DNA of 9,524 nucleotides, from contig JAFRLP010000234.1 of assembly GCA_017431185.1 (NCBI GenBank), positions 1-9,524 of the forward strand, written 5' to 3'. Of the stretch, positions 1 to 5,633 are shown in pieces (position 1 is the first letter of the stretch; every line of letters starts with the position of its first letter). The position numbers and the translations under genes were made by a program. The DNA is from Victivallales bacterium (lineage in GTDB: Bacteria; Verrucomicrobiota; Lentisphaeria; Oligosphaerales; Oligosphaeraceae). The notes beneath the pieces are model-generated. The model was not told where the DNA came from. It saw only the letters and a list, made by a program, of their open reading frames with translations, and made no database searches.

Positions 1-2
1 AA

Positions 3-452
3 ATCATTTACCAATTTATATGCAATCCTCAAAAATATCTTCCGGCTCTGAAAAAACGCCCTTGTGTTTTCTCTCTAGATTTGAGCACTTTCCAGGAATT
101 GCCACTACCCATTGTTCGCTTTAACATCTATCTAAATCGACTTTATACACAGGAATTGCAGAAACAAGGAGTCAACACAATCCCTGCCATTCAATGGCGG
201 GATAGAAAATCTTTTGATTTCTGTTTTCTGGGGATACCTCAAGGGTGTCCTATCGCCTTTTCTACCATTGGTGTCAATGCCTACAACGTCACACGAAAAC
301 TTTGGCAGGAGGGGGTGACAGAGGCATTACGGCAAATACATCCGCCCGTCGTTTTTATCCATGGTGACCCAATAAAGTATGACTTTGGCTCAGTCGAGGT
401 CAGATATCTAGCTAATCAGATTATTAGGAGGTTTAGGAAAAATGGGCGGTAG
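3..452 (+). CDS. DUF4417 family protein, 5'-truncated by window start
   Basis: The reading frame is open from base 3, so the N-terminus lies outside the window and the TTG at 81 is not a true start. The visible 149 residues carry the pattern I associate with DUF4417: a 'FSLDLSTFQELP' stretch, then 'RFNIYLNRLYTQ', a 'NTIPAIQWRD' strand, 'FDFCFLGIPQG' and 'STIGVNAYN', ending with 'VVFIHGDPIKYDFG'. The family has no established biochemical role to my knowledge and is common in phages and mobile elements. The last codons overlap the start of the next gene (stop TAG 450-452, next ATG 442), so the two are translationally coupled. The DNA is clearly AT-richer than the region after 1390. The assignment rests on pattern recognition of the family, not on a search. 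Confidence 0.75.
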   Translation: MIYQFICNPQKYLPALKKRPCVFSLDLSTFQELPLPIVRFNIYLNRLYTQELQKQGVNTIPAIQWRDRKSFDFCFLGIPQGCPIAFSTIGVNAYNVTRKLWQEGVTEALRQIHPPVVFIHGDPIKYDFGSVEVRYLANQIIRRFRKNGR

Positions 453-1053
453 TGGCGCATTTTTGTCCAGCAGTGGTTTCCGTCGCTCTAGCAAAAGAGC
501 ATTTGGTAAGAAAATTGGTAGCGATAGGAAAACGGCAAGCGGTAGCGGTTGTTTCGGCAAGAGCATACAAAACCGAATGCATACTCAAAGCGAAAAGCCA
601 CAAAATTCGATTGACAACAATGAATCAGTAATTCCAGGTCTGCTTCCCACCTTTATCACTCCTCATGAAACAGAGGATGACCTAATAAAAGAAATGCAGC
701 GAAACAATGTCAAGTTTCGTCATGAGGAAATATGTTTTGTGGTAAGGGATGTCACTGGACAGATTGTTTGGCTTGGAGATGGCTCGCCCAATGCTGGTTT
801 GCAGCACATAAACAGACATGCATTAGATTTTGAAACAGCCTTCGGAATTCAAAAAGAACAAATTCCGACTTTCCTAAAACAAATTCTCTCCAAAGGAAAA
901 CTTGAAAAAGTTGTTTATAGTGAAACAAGTGATGGACACAAACAATTCACCAAAAAGTTTAGATATAACAATTGTTTTCTGTTGATAACTGGAATTGGAG
1001 ACAATGGATTCATTGTCACCGCTTTTCCACATAGAGACGAGATAAAGGAATAG
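442..1053 (+). CDS. Probable BECR-fold nuclease toxin (Barnase/EndoU/ColicinE5-D/RelE-like)
   Basis: A 203-residue protein. The ATG at 442 is preceded by an AGGAGG-like site at 426-431. Residues 1-60 are low-complexity and rich in Ser, Gly, Lys and Arg ('MGGSGAFLSSSGFRRSSKR'), with no signal peptide or membrane segment. Residues about 95-197 form the likely catalytic domain: 'IVWLGDG' strand, helix motif 'GLQHINRH' (119-126), a spacer helix 'IPTFLKQILSKGK', and paired strands ending in 'TGIGDNGFIVTAFP' (183-196). This order is typical of phage-type BECR nucleases (Pfam PBECR clan), in which a helix His and residues on the sheet form the active site. Such enzymes usually cut RNA. The next gene starts 4 nt downstream and looks like an immunity protein. 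Exact subfamily and substrate are not determinable here. Probable cytoplasmic toxin or phage-associated effector. Confidence 0.68.
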   Translation: MGGSGAFLSSSGFRRSSKRAFGKKIGSDRKTASGSGCFGKSIQNRMHTQSEKPQNSIDNNESVIPGLLPTFITPHETEDDLIKEMQRNNVKFRHEEICFVVRDVTGQIVWLGDGSPNAGLQHINRHALDFETAFGIQKEQIPTFLKQILSKGKLEKVVYSETSDGHKQFTKKFRYNNCFLLITGIGDNGFIVTAFPHRDEIKE

Positions 1054-1057
1054 AGCA

Positions 1058-1390
1058 ATGAAAACACTTCGGATAATGCTTGATTTTGGTAACGGGCCGA
1101 TTTGGCAGGATTGCACTGACCCAGTAACTCTAGAGTCTCACACTGGAATTCCAGTGGTGGACAACGATGCGCGTATATGGGAGTTAAACGATGAAATTCA
1201 AAAGATTTTTTTATCTTATTACGAATTTGATTCCCATAATCAAGCTTGCTGGTTCAACGATGCGCAGGAGAAAGCAGACAAAGAGAAAATGCTTGCGCTA
1301 CTCCGAAAACTGCTAGACCGCCTGGATGAAATCAATGACGGCTCCTTTGTTGTGGATGACCAGGAAACGCCACGTCTGCAGGCTCTTTGA
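1058..1390 (+). CDS. Small acidic protein, probable immunity protein of the upstream nuclease
   Basis: A 110-residue soluble protein with no signal peptide. The ATG at 1058 follows an AAGGA site at 1045-1049 and begins 4 nt after the toxin stop codon. The sequence is acidic and Trp/Phe/Tyr-containing: 'LDFGNGPIWQD', 'TGIPVVDNDARIWELNDEIQKIF', 'YEFDSHNQACWFN', then a long helix 'EKMLALLRKLLDRLDEINDGSF'. A compact acidic protein directly after a basic nuclease is the usual arrangement of toxin-immunity pairs, where the acidic protein masks the active site. I recognise similar small proteins in that context but cannot name the family. The role is therefore inferred from position, size and charge. 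It converges on the DUF262-HNH gene with a 46-bp gap and no clear terminator. Confidence 0.6.
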   Translation: MKTLRIMLDFGNGPIWQDCTDPVTLESHTGIPVVDNDARIWELNDEIQKIFLSYYEFDSHNQACWFNDAQEKADKEKMLALLRKLLDRLDEINDGSFVVDDQETPRLQAL

Positions 1391-1436
1391 TGACCAGGGG
1401 AAAGAGCACGGGCTGGACGCGCCATCCCCATCCAGG

Positions 1437-2543
1437 TCACTGATTGCCTTTCTTCAGGTTACAGTCGCGGCAGAGCATCTGGCAGTTTTCGGGCACGGTC
1501 CTGCCGCCCTTTGACCATGGGGTGATATGGTCGGCGTGCATCTCCCCGAAATCAAAGGACTTACCGCAGTAAACGCACTTGTGCCCCTGCCGCTCGTAGG
1601 CGGCCAGGCGGTCACGCTGGTCAAAGGCCCGGATGGAGAGTTTGCGTTCGTCGCCTGTCAGCAGATACTCGTAGATCCCTGGCTTCCTCGTCACGTCCTC
1701 ATCGCCCAGCAGCCGCTGGATTTCCTGTTCCAGCGCCTTGGGGGCCAGGTCAGTGCGCTTTCCGTGCTGGTTGAAGAGGAGTCCCCAGGGCAGTCCCTTC
1801 ATCTCCTTGCGCTTCTTCGGGAAAATGGCCTGCACCCAGTCAATGACAGACCGGAAATAGTTCCACAGCTGGATGGCGGACGGGTCGTTCTGGTGCTCGG
1901 CCATGTACGCCTCGATTCCCTTGCCCTCAGCGGAGGCGGCCCACAGAATCGCCGTCTCCAGGTACTCCTGCCGGATGGAGGCGCCCTTCAGGTAATCACC
2001 CGCCAGGGTGGCGGCGGCGCAGCCCGTCTTGGAGAAGTAGCGCTTGGCATCCGCCGTCCAGGGGCCTGCATAGACGGCGTTCCTCAGTTCCTGGTCCGTC
2101 AACTGCTCCCCCGCGATGTTGATGATGCGGAACCAGTCCAGCTTCTCGCTGTCCGTCCCGTCGCAGACATAGACGAACAGGGGGTAGTTGAGGATGCTCT
2201 CCTGCCGGTCCTTCGGCAGGTTGTAGAAGTATTTGTCATCGACGGAGAATCCGCCGTCCACATATTCGCAGAGGGAGAGGGTCCGCTGCTGTCCGTCCAG
2301 CACCTCGAAGCCGTCGCCGCCGTCCTCCAGTTTCACCTTGCACCAGTAGATGACGTTCAGGGGCAAACCTTTCATGACCGTGCGGACAACCTCGTCGCGC
2401 TGTGCGTCCTTATAGACGAATTCACGCTGGTACCTCGGGCGGATGTTGAGTCGTTCCCCGTAGCCGGTCACCCCCTCCTCGTCGTCATTGAAATACCCCT
2501 CGCAGACCTCTCCCACCGTGACCTTGCGCTGTTCTATCTTCAT
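1437..2543 (-). CDS. DUF262 (GmrS-like) protein with C-terminal HNH endonuclease domain
   Basis: A 368-residue protein. The N-terminal domain has the DUF262 signature: 'RPRYQREFVY' (35-44) and 'LDGQQRTLS' (82-90). The DGQQR motif is that of the ParB/Srx-like nucleotide-hydrolysing fold in GmrSD-type restriction proteins. The middle (100-310) is the helical part usual for the family. Residues 322-368 are a zinc-stabilised HNH nuclease: CVYC (323-326), 'HADHITPW' (336-343), Asn353, and the second zinc pair C358/C361 in 'CRDCN'. All key residues are present, so it should be an active nuclease. The start ATG at 2543 overlaps the methyltransferase stop as ATGA and has an AAGGAG site 9 nt upstream. 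It is probably the cutting partner of the upstream methyltransferase. Whether it cuts unmodified DNA (classical) or modified DNA (type IV-like) cannot be read from sequence. Confidence 0.88.
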   Translation of the reverse strand: MKIEQRKVTVGEVCEGYFNDDEEGVTGYGERLNIRPRYQREFVYKDAQRDEVVRTVMKGLPLNVIYWCKVKLEDGGDGFEVLDGQQRTLSLCEYVDGGFSVDDKYFYNLPKDRQESILNYPLFVYVCDGTDSEKLDWFRIINIAGEQLTDQELRNAVYAGPWTADAKRYFSKTGCAAATLAGDYLKGASIRQEYLETAILWAASAEGKGIEAYMAEHQNDPSAIQLWNYFRSVIDWVQAIFPKKRKEMKGLPWGLLFNQHGKRTDLAPKALEQEIQRLLGDEDVTRKPGIYEYLLTGDERKLSIRAFDQRDRLAAYERQGHKCVYCGKSFDFGEMHADHITPWSKGGRTVPENCQMLCRDCNLKKGNQ

Positions 2544-3655
2544 GACTGTGACTCCTTCGGCTGTTCCGGATGCCTGTTGCGGACTATAATACGTCCGAAT
2601 GGACAGAATGGCTTTCCGTTAATGTCGGTATATGCTAAATCAAACCGCCCACGAAAGTTCTTCTGCACACCTATTGATTTGGCCAACTCACCTTTTCCAA
2701 AACCAATTATTTCGAATTGTTCAGGATTATAAGAATCTAATAGCGTTACTGGGACACCCAACATTCCCGAATAATCGCATGGAATATCCAGTATTGCTCC
2801 GACATCAATAGCATTAAAATTATCGTATTTTAGATATTTTTCTGCCATATATCGTTTAACAAGTATCAATTCATCATGTCTTTGTTTAATATCAAGATTT
2901 GTGTACCATCTTACCCCCTTTACCCGAATAAACTTACGTCCAGTTTCTTTTTCCACGCCACAACCTGAAGCATCCAAAGGATAATCATCTGGAACGTAAA
3001 AGGCTCTATCGCCAGAGTGAATACTTGGTCCAATCCAAACTTTATTCTCCTTGATAAGGGGGAAGAACTCTTTGTAAGTTATGGCATTGAGGTTGCCGAC
3101 GATGATGAATTTCTTGTCATGTTCGATAAGTGTGGCGACGAATTCACGGAACAGGGAGAATGGGGGATTGGTGACGACGATGTCGGACTCGTCGAGGAGG
3201 GCGAGGCATTCGGGGGAGCGGAAATCGCCGTCGCCTTGCAGTTCGGTCAGCTCGTTTTCGCCGGACTTGAAGAGTTCGGCGATGTCCAGCATATCGACTC
3301 CGCCGTCGCCCGTCTTGTCATAGACGGTGGTGACGACCGCCTTGTACGGCTTGTTCGACCTCTTCGCCTCCTCCGTCTTTCCGTACAGGAGGTCCAGGAA
3401 GGTCAGCTGAGTCCCCGCGATGGGGGAGCCCGCATAGCATGTGGCAATCAACTTCTTCAGGCCCAGGCGGTTGAAGTTCAGCACGAAATATTTGAAGAAA
3501 TTGCTCTCGAAGGGGTCGTCGCAGTTGCAGAAGATGGTCTTTCCCCTGAAATGGCCGCGGTAGTGGCGCAGTTCCTTCTCGATGTCGGTCAGTTGGGTGT
3601 AGAACTCGTCCTTCTTCGCCGTCTTTGCCTTGTTCAGTTCGTCATTGCGCGCCAT
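2540..3655 (-). CDS. M.EcoRI-type adenine-specific DNA methyltransferase
   Basis: A 371-residue protein, somewhat longer than M.EcoRI. Family hallmarks in order: 'AKKDEFYTQLTDIEKEL' (13-29), 'FCNCDDPFESNF' (42-53), 'KKLIATCY' (67-74), and catalytic motif IV 'VTNPPFSLFREF' (161-172) with NPPF at 163-166, typical of N6-adenine methylation by this family. The C-terminal half (about 200-371) continues with 'IGPSIHSGDRAFYVPDDYP' and 'EIIGFGKGE', also usual for EcoRI-family methylases. Start ATG 3655 has a modest AGGCAGG site and a good promoter 50-80 nt upstream. It is co-transcribed with the DUF262-HNH gene (ATGA overlap), so it presumably protects host sites from that nuclease. Codons before about residue 197 are GC-rich while the rest are AT-rich, suggesting a recombinant gene. 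EcoRI-type methylases normally pair with a PD-(D/E)XK enzyme, so an HNH/DUF262 partner is notable. Confidence 0.9.
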   Translation of the reverse strand: MARNDELNKAKTAKKDEFYTQLTDIEKELRHYRGHFRGKTIFCNCDDPFESNFFKYFVLNFNRLGLKKLIATCYAGSPIAGTQLTFLDLLYGKTEEAKRSNKPYKAVVTTVYDKTGDGGVDMLDIAELFKSGENELTELQGDGDFRSPECLALLDESDIVVTNPPFSLFREFVATLIEHDKKFIIVGNLNAITYKEFFPLIKENKVWIGPSIHSGDRAFYVPDDYPLDASGCGVEKETGRKFIRVKGVRWYTNLDIKQRHDELILVKRYMAEKYLKYDNFNAIDVGAILDIPCDYSGMLGVPVTLLDSYNPEQFEIIGFGKGELAKSIGVQKNFRGRFDLAYTDINGKPFCPFGRIIVRNRHPEQPKESQS

Positions 3656-3705
3656 CTTGCCTGCCTTTTGCGATTGCCAGCCCCATGATATGTTTTCGCT
3701 CTAAT

Positions 3706-3733
3706 AGTGTAGCACGCCATTGCGTTTTTTCAA
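3706..3733 (-). promoter_or_regulatory. Promoter of the methyltransferase-nuclease operon
   Basis: On the minus strand, TTGAAA (3728-3733) is followed by exactly 16 nt and then TACACT (3706-3711), with TGC directly before the -10 hexamer. The expected start of transcription is near 3699, giving a leader of about 45 nt to the ATG at 3655. The layout matches two other promoters in the window. Confidence 0.65.
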
Positions 3734-3793
3734 GAGGCATCCCCCCAAAAAGGACATTTTTTGTAACACTCGTAGTAATGCCTCAGCATCTGA

Positions 3794-3884
3794 TATTGAC
3801 CGCGCGGAGCGCGGTCTGCCAAACCCACCACTCGTGCTTGGTTTCACTGACTGGTTTGGCAGGCCGCGCTCCGCGCGGCCAATA
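3794..3884. repeat. REP/BIME-like pair of palindromic elements in inverted orientation
   Basis: Arms 3794-3825 and 3853-3884 are reverse complements over 32 bases with two differences, separated by 27 bases. Each arm carries its own palindrome: an 8-bp stem with a 3-nt loop (GACCGCGC/GCGCGGTC at 3798-3816, GGCCGCGC/GCGCGGCC at 3862-3880). The two differences between arms are an A-T pair in one and a G-C pair in the other, so base pairing is kept. A third copy lies at 4133-4162. This resembles REP doublets (BIMEs). No REP-associated transposase is in the window. Confidence 0.75.
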
Positions 3885-3924
3885 CGGCTGCTGGACTGTA
3901 TCAGACAGTGAGGCATCACTGCCT

Positions 3925-3942
3925 CCCCCCCACCCATCTCCC
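3925..3942 (-). other. Potential G-quadruplex motif
   Basis: The minus strand reads GGG-AGAT-GGG-T-GGGGGGG, which satisfies the usual four-tract rule with loops of 4, 1 and 1 nt. It lies about 190 nt upstream of the methyltransferase promoter and about 250 nt past the purO stop, on the strand transcribed for both genes. Whether it folds or matters is unknown. Confidence 0.4.
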
Positions 3943-3962
3943 AAACTCCAGAACTCCCAGTA

Positions 3963-3989
3963 GCGAAAGCAACTGTGAATTGCTTTCGC
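3963..3989. other. Perfect 10-bp stem-loop
   Basis: GCGAAAGCAA and TTGCTTTCGC form a perfect 10-bp stem around a 7-nt loop. It has no flanking T-run on either strand. It may be a processing or Rho-assisted termination site for the purO transcript, or part of a dispersed repeat. Confidence 0.5.
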
Positions 3990-4132
3990 CGCGTGGTGTT
4001 TCGGAGCATTGGAGTTCAAGGCAGCAGACACCGCCGCTACCGATTGATATTAGACAGACGGCATTTGGGACACGCGGGGCGCATCCTTGCAAAACTGACC
4101 ATAAGGAGTCCTAACCGAAAGCACAGGCGGCA

Positions 4133-4162
4133 GGTCTGGCAGACCGCGCTCCGCGCGGTCAT
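4133..4162. repeat. Third copy of the palindromic REP-like element
   Basis: It matches the right arm at 3853-3882 with a few changes and has the same orientation. The stem GACCGCGC/GCGCGGTC with a TCC loop is at 4142-4160. A second, mutually exclusive hairpin GGTCT/AGACC can form at 4133-4145. On the minus strand it comes about 35 nt after the purO stop codon, where REP elements often stabilise the upstream mRNA. Stabilisation here is inference. Confidence 0.65.
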
Positions 4163-4194
4163 CACCAGCCGCAGAAGGATATCTAAAATATGGC

Positions 4195-4827
4195 CTACAG
4201 CACGGCTACCTGGAAGGCCCCGTCTGCGTCGGCGTAAGCACAGGCAGCCGAGACGGGACGCTCGAAGTCGGCAAACACGCCCTGTCCCATGATGTATTGG
4301 CAGCACGCCTCCGCGCTGGCGGGCTGGAATCCCGTGTCCTGCTGAGCCAGGCAAGGCTCATTTCGCTCATAGGTGCAGACATAGAAGGCCTGGCCAGGCG
4401 CCAGGTCAAATTCCTTCACCAGCAAGGCGTCCTTGCGGACAATGGCGAGCCAGCCCTTTTTGCCGTCGGGCTGAACCACGCCGGAGATGCGCGGAGTGTC
4501 CAGGCTGTCGTGCTCATAGTCCATGGACAGCATCACGCTGGCCAGGGCGTCGCGTGGCGGAAGCCCTGAGGCAATCTTCTCAGCCACGGGGTCAGTGTGG
4601 GAGCCGTTGGTCACCACGGCGAACCCTCTGGCGATTCGCAGGCAGTTATAGGCAATGTAGGGATTCCTGTGGATATCGTTCTCAAAGCCGGCCTTGGGTA
4701 CAATCGCGACCGCCTTTTCCAGGATTTTCGCCTCGCGGTTCGGGAAGGAACGTGAAGAGACACGGTACAGCGCAGCAGCACGGCCTTCCTGGGAGCAACC
4801 CACGGCCACAATTCGTCCAACGTACAT
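4195..4827 (-). CDS. purO: IMP cyclohydrolase, PurO type
   Basis: A 210-residue soluble protein that closely follows the archaeal PurO fold: 'MYVGRIVAVG' start, 'YRVSSRSFPNRE' (21-32), 'RNPYIAYNCLRI' (54-65), 'TNGSHTDPVAEKI' (73-85), 'SMDYEHDSLDTPRI' (101-114), and 'CTYERNEP' (151-158). PurO closes FAICAR to IMP, the last step of purine synthesis, a job done in most bacteria by the C-terminal activity of PurH. The length matches archaeal PurO (about 200 aa). The start at 4827 is chosen over the upstream ATG at 4899 because an AAGGAG site sits just before it and because family homology begins exactly at MYVGR. A promoter lies at 4880-4907. No other pur gene is in the window. In bacteria this family may have other substrates, so function is likely but not certain. 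Confidence 0.85.
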   Translation of the reverse strand: MYVGRIVAVGCSQEGRAAALYRVSSRSFPNREAKILEKAVAIVPKAGFENDIHRNPYIAYNCLRIARGFAVVTNGSHTDPVAEKIASGLPPRDALASVMLSMDYEHDSLDTPRISGVVQPDGKKGWLAIVRKDALLVKEFDLAPGQAFYVCTYERNEPCLAQQDTGFQPASAEACCQYIMGQGVFADFERPVSAACAYADADGAFQVAVL

Positions 4828-4879
4828 TGCAATCTCCTTGTTTTTGGGAAAGGACAATTTCTTGGGGAAATCCGCTATC

Positions 4880-4907
4880 AATATAGCATAACAACCCATT
4901 TTTCCAA
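4880..4907 (-). promoter_or_regulatory. purO promoter
   Basis: On the minus strand, TTGGAA (4902-4907) is followed by 16 nt and TATATT (4880-4885), with ATGC directly before the -10 hexamer. The expected start is near 4873, leaving a leader of about 45 nt before the purO ATG. It overlaps the stop region of the upstream membrane-protein gene, so purO need not depend on read-through. Confidence 0.6.
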
Positions 4908-4911
4908 ACCA

Positions 4912-5328
4912 TCAAGGGGAACATAGCCAGCAAGCCAGCCGTCCCAGCGCGGCAAAGACCAACAGGCAGCCCCCAATGCACAGCAGGCCATGGCACCGGA
5001 GGACAGCCTGCCGCGCGGGGGCCGGCTCGTCAGCCTCATTCTGCCGTGCCATCAGACGGTTCCGCGCACCAATGCTCGACAGAATCGCCAGCACGCATCC
5101 CATCATCGGCGGAACCACGGGCAGACGGATGAAAAAGGAGGTGAACACCTCTCCCCCCAGGGCAAACAGCAGCAGAAGCCCGATTTCCTGCCAGGGGTCG
5201 AAAAAGACCTTCGGCGGGAGCGCCAGGCCTTTCAGGCGCCTCTGGCGAAGCACTGCCCCAACGCACGCCATCGCACCCAGCAACGCGGCGAGTGCCGCCA
5301 GGACATCGATTACCACACGATATTTCAT
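4912..5328 (-). CDS. Small integral membrane protein, unknown function
   Basis: A 138-residue protein I do not recognise. It has four predicted membrane segments at about 6-27, 49-70, 72-88 and 113-136. Between the first two is a short basic loop with 'RQRRLKGLALPPKVFFDPWQ', and between the last two a charged loop with 'RNRLMARQNEADEPAPAR'. Cys-rich ends of the last segment (CHGLLC, CWLC) are visible but do not form a known motif. The start ATG at 5328 has only a weak ribosome binding site and no clear promoter on this strand. The hydrophobic segments, placed between charged loops, support this frame over the overlapping plus-strand frames, which are Arg/Pro/Gln-rich translation noise. The purO gene begins 84 nt downstream with its own promoter, so a shared operon is possible but not needed. 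Confidence 0.6.
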   Translation of the reverse strand: MKYRVVIDVLAALAALLGAMACVGAVLRQRRLKGLALPPKVFFDPWQEIGLLLLFALGGEVFTSFFIRLPVVPPMMGCVLAILSSIGARNRLMARQNEADEPAPARQAVLRCHGLLCIGGCLLVFAALGRLACWLCSP

Positions 5329-5368
5329 CAGAAAAACCCCTGTTTTTCAGAGAGAACGCGCAACGACC

Positions 5369-5396
5369 TTGCAACCACGCACAAAAATGCTATATT
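5369..5396 (+). promoter_or_regulatory. Promoter of the thioredoxin-CcdA fusion gene
   Basis: TTGCAA (5369-5374), a 16-nt spacer, and TATATT (5391-5396) preceded by ATGC. The expected start near 5403 gives a leader of about 230 nt before the ATG at 5634. It is divergent from the small membrane-protein gene starting at 5328 and has the same spacing and TGC extension as the purO promoter. Confidence 0.6.
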
Positions 5397-5633
5397 TTAT
5401 GGTGCTGTAACTGTTCGGGACCCTGTCAGTCTTGGCATGCCCTCAAGCAGCTTTGCCGCAAGAGCATGGCGTAGCAGACGCGAGACCCCAACTTGCCCGC
5501 GAGGCCTTCAGGCCTCGCGGATTGAAGCAGCCTGGGGTTCTGAAAAGATACGGCGCTTTAATATAACCGCATTTTTCGGCCAAGCCGCGTATCCGCCTGC
5601 ACTTTTCGGTCATTTTCCGCACATAGACAACAG
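5397..5633 (+). other. Long structured 5' leader or small RNA candidate
   Basis: About 230 nt separate the promoter from the ATG at 5634 with no credible gene inside. The main structure is a perfect hairpin at 5497-5520 (CCGCGAGGCC/GGCCTCGCGG, extendable by one pair), enclosed by a weaker pairing of AGACCCC (5483-5489) with GGGGTTCT downstream of it. Smaller hairpins are possible at about 5450-5466. A T5 run (near 5573) follows an AT-rich stretch but is not directly behind a stem. It may be an untranslated leader, an RNA gene or a regulatory element. I match it to no known riboswitch, SRP RNA or 6S RNA. Confidence 0.35.

Larger units (their letters stand above)
3656..4194. other. Non-coding spacer with promoter and structured repeats
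   Basis: No credible gene lies between the methyltransferase start and the purO stop. The short open frames here lack ribosome binding sites and are interrupted by palindromes. The spacer holds the methyltransferase promoter, three GC-rich palindromic elements (3794-3825, 3853-3884, 4133-4162), a small stem-loop (GAGGCA/TGCCTC, 3910-3925), a C-run with G-quadruplex potential on the minus strand (3925-3942), and a perfect 10-bp hairpin (3963-3989). None of the hairpins is followed by a T-run, so no standard intrinsic terminator was identified downstream of purO. Confidence 0.7.

Noticed and set aside
1527..2732. Plus-strand open frame of about 400 codons opposite the HNH gene
   Set aside because: It is antisense to a gene with clear DUF262 and HNH motifs, and its translation is low in complexity and not family-like. 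GC-rich codons of the real gene explain it.
3017..3688. Plus-strand open frame antisense to the methyltransferase
   Set aside because: It is the shadow of the NPPF-containing gene. Its residues are E/V/G-rich noise and it has no ribosome binding site.
3656..4194. CRISPR array from the repeated GC-rich palindromes
   Set aside because: Only three copies, in mixed orientation and with unequal spacing. No cas genes are present. REP-like elements explain them better.
5403..5560. Possible SRP (4.5S) or 6S RNA
   Set aside because: A GAAGCAGCC string at about 5524-5532 recalls the SRP RNA core, but the GGTCAGG partner and GGAA loop arrangement is absent. No 6S-like long closing stem with a central bubble could be traced.
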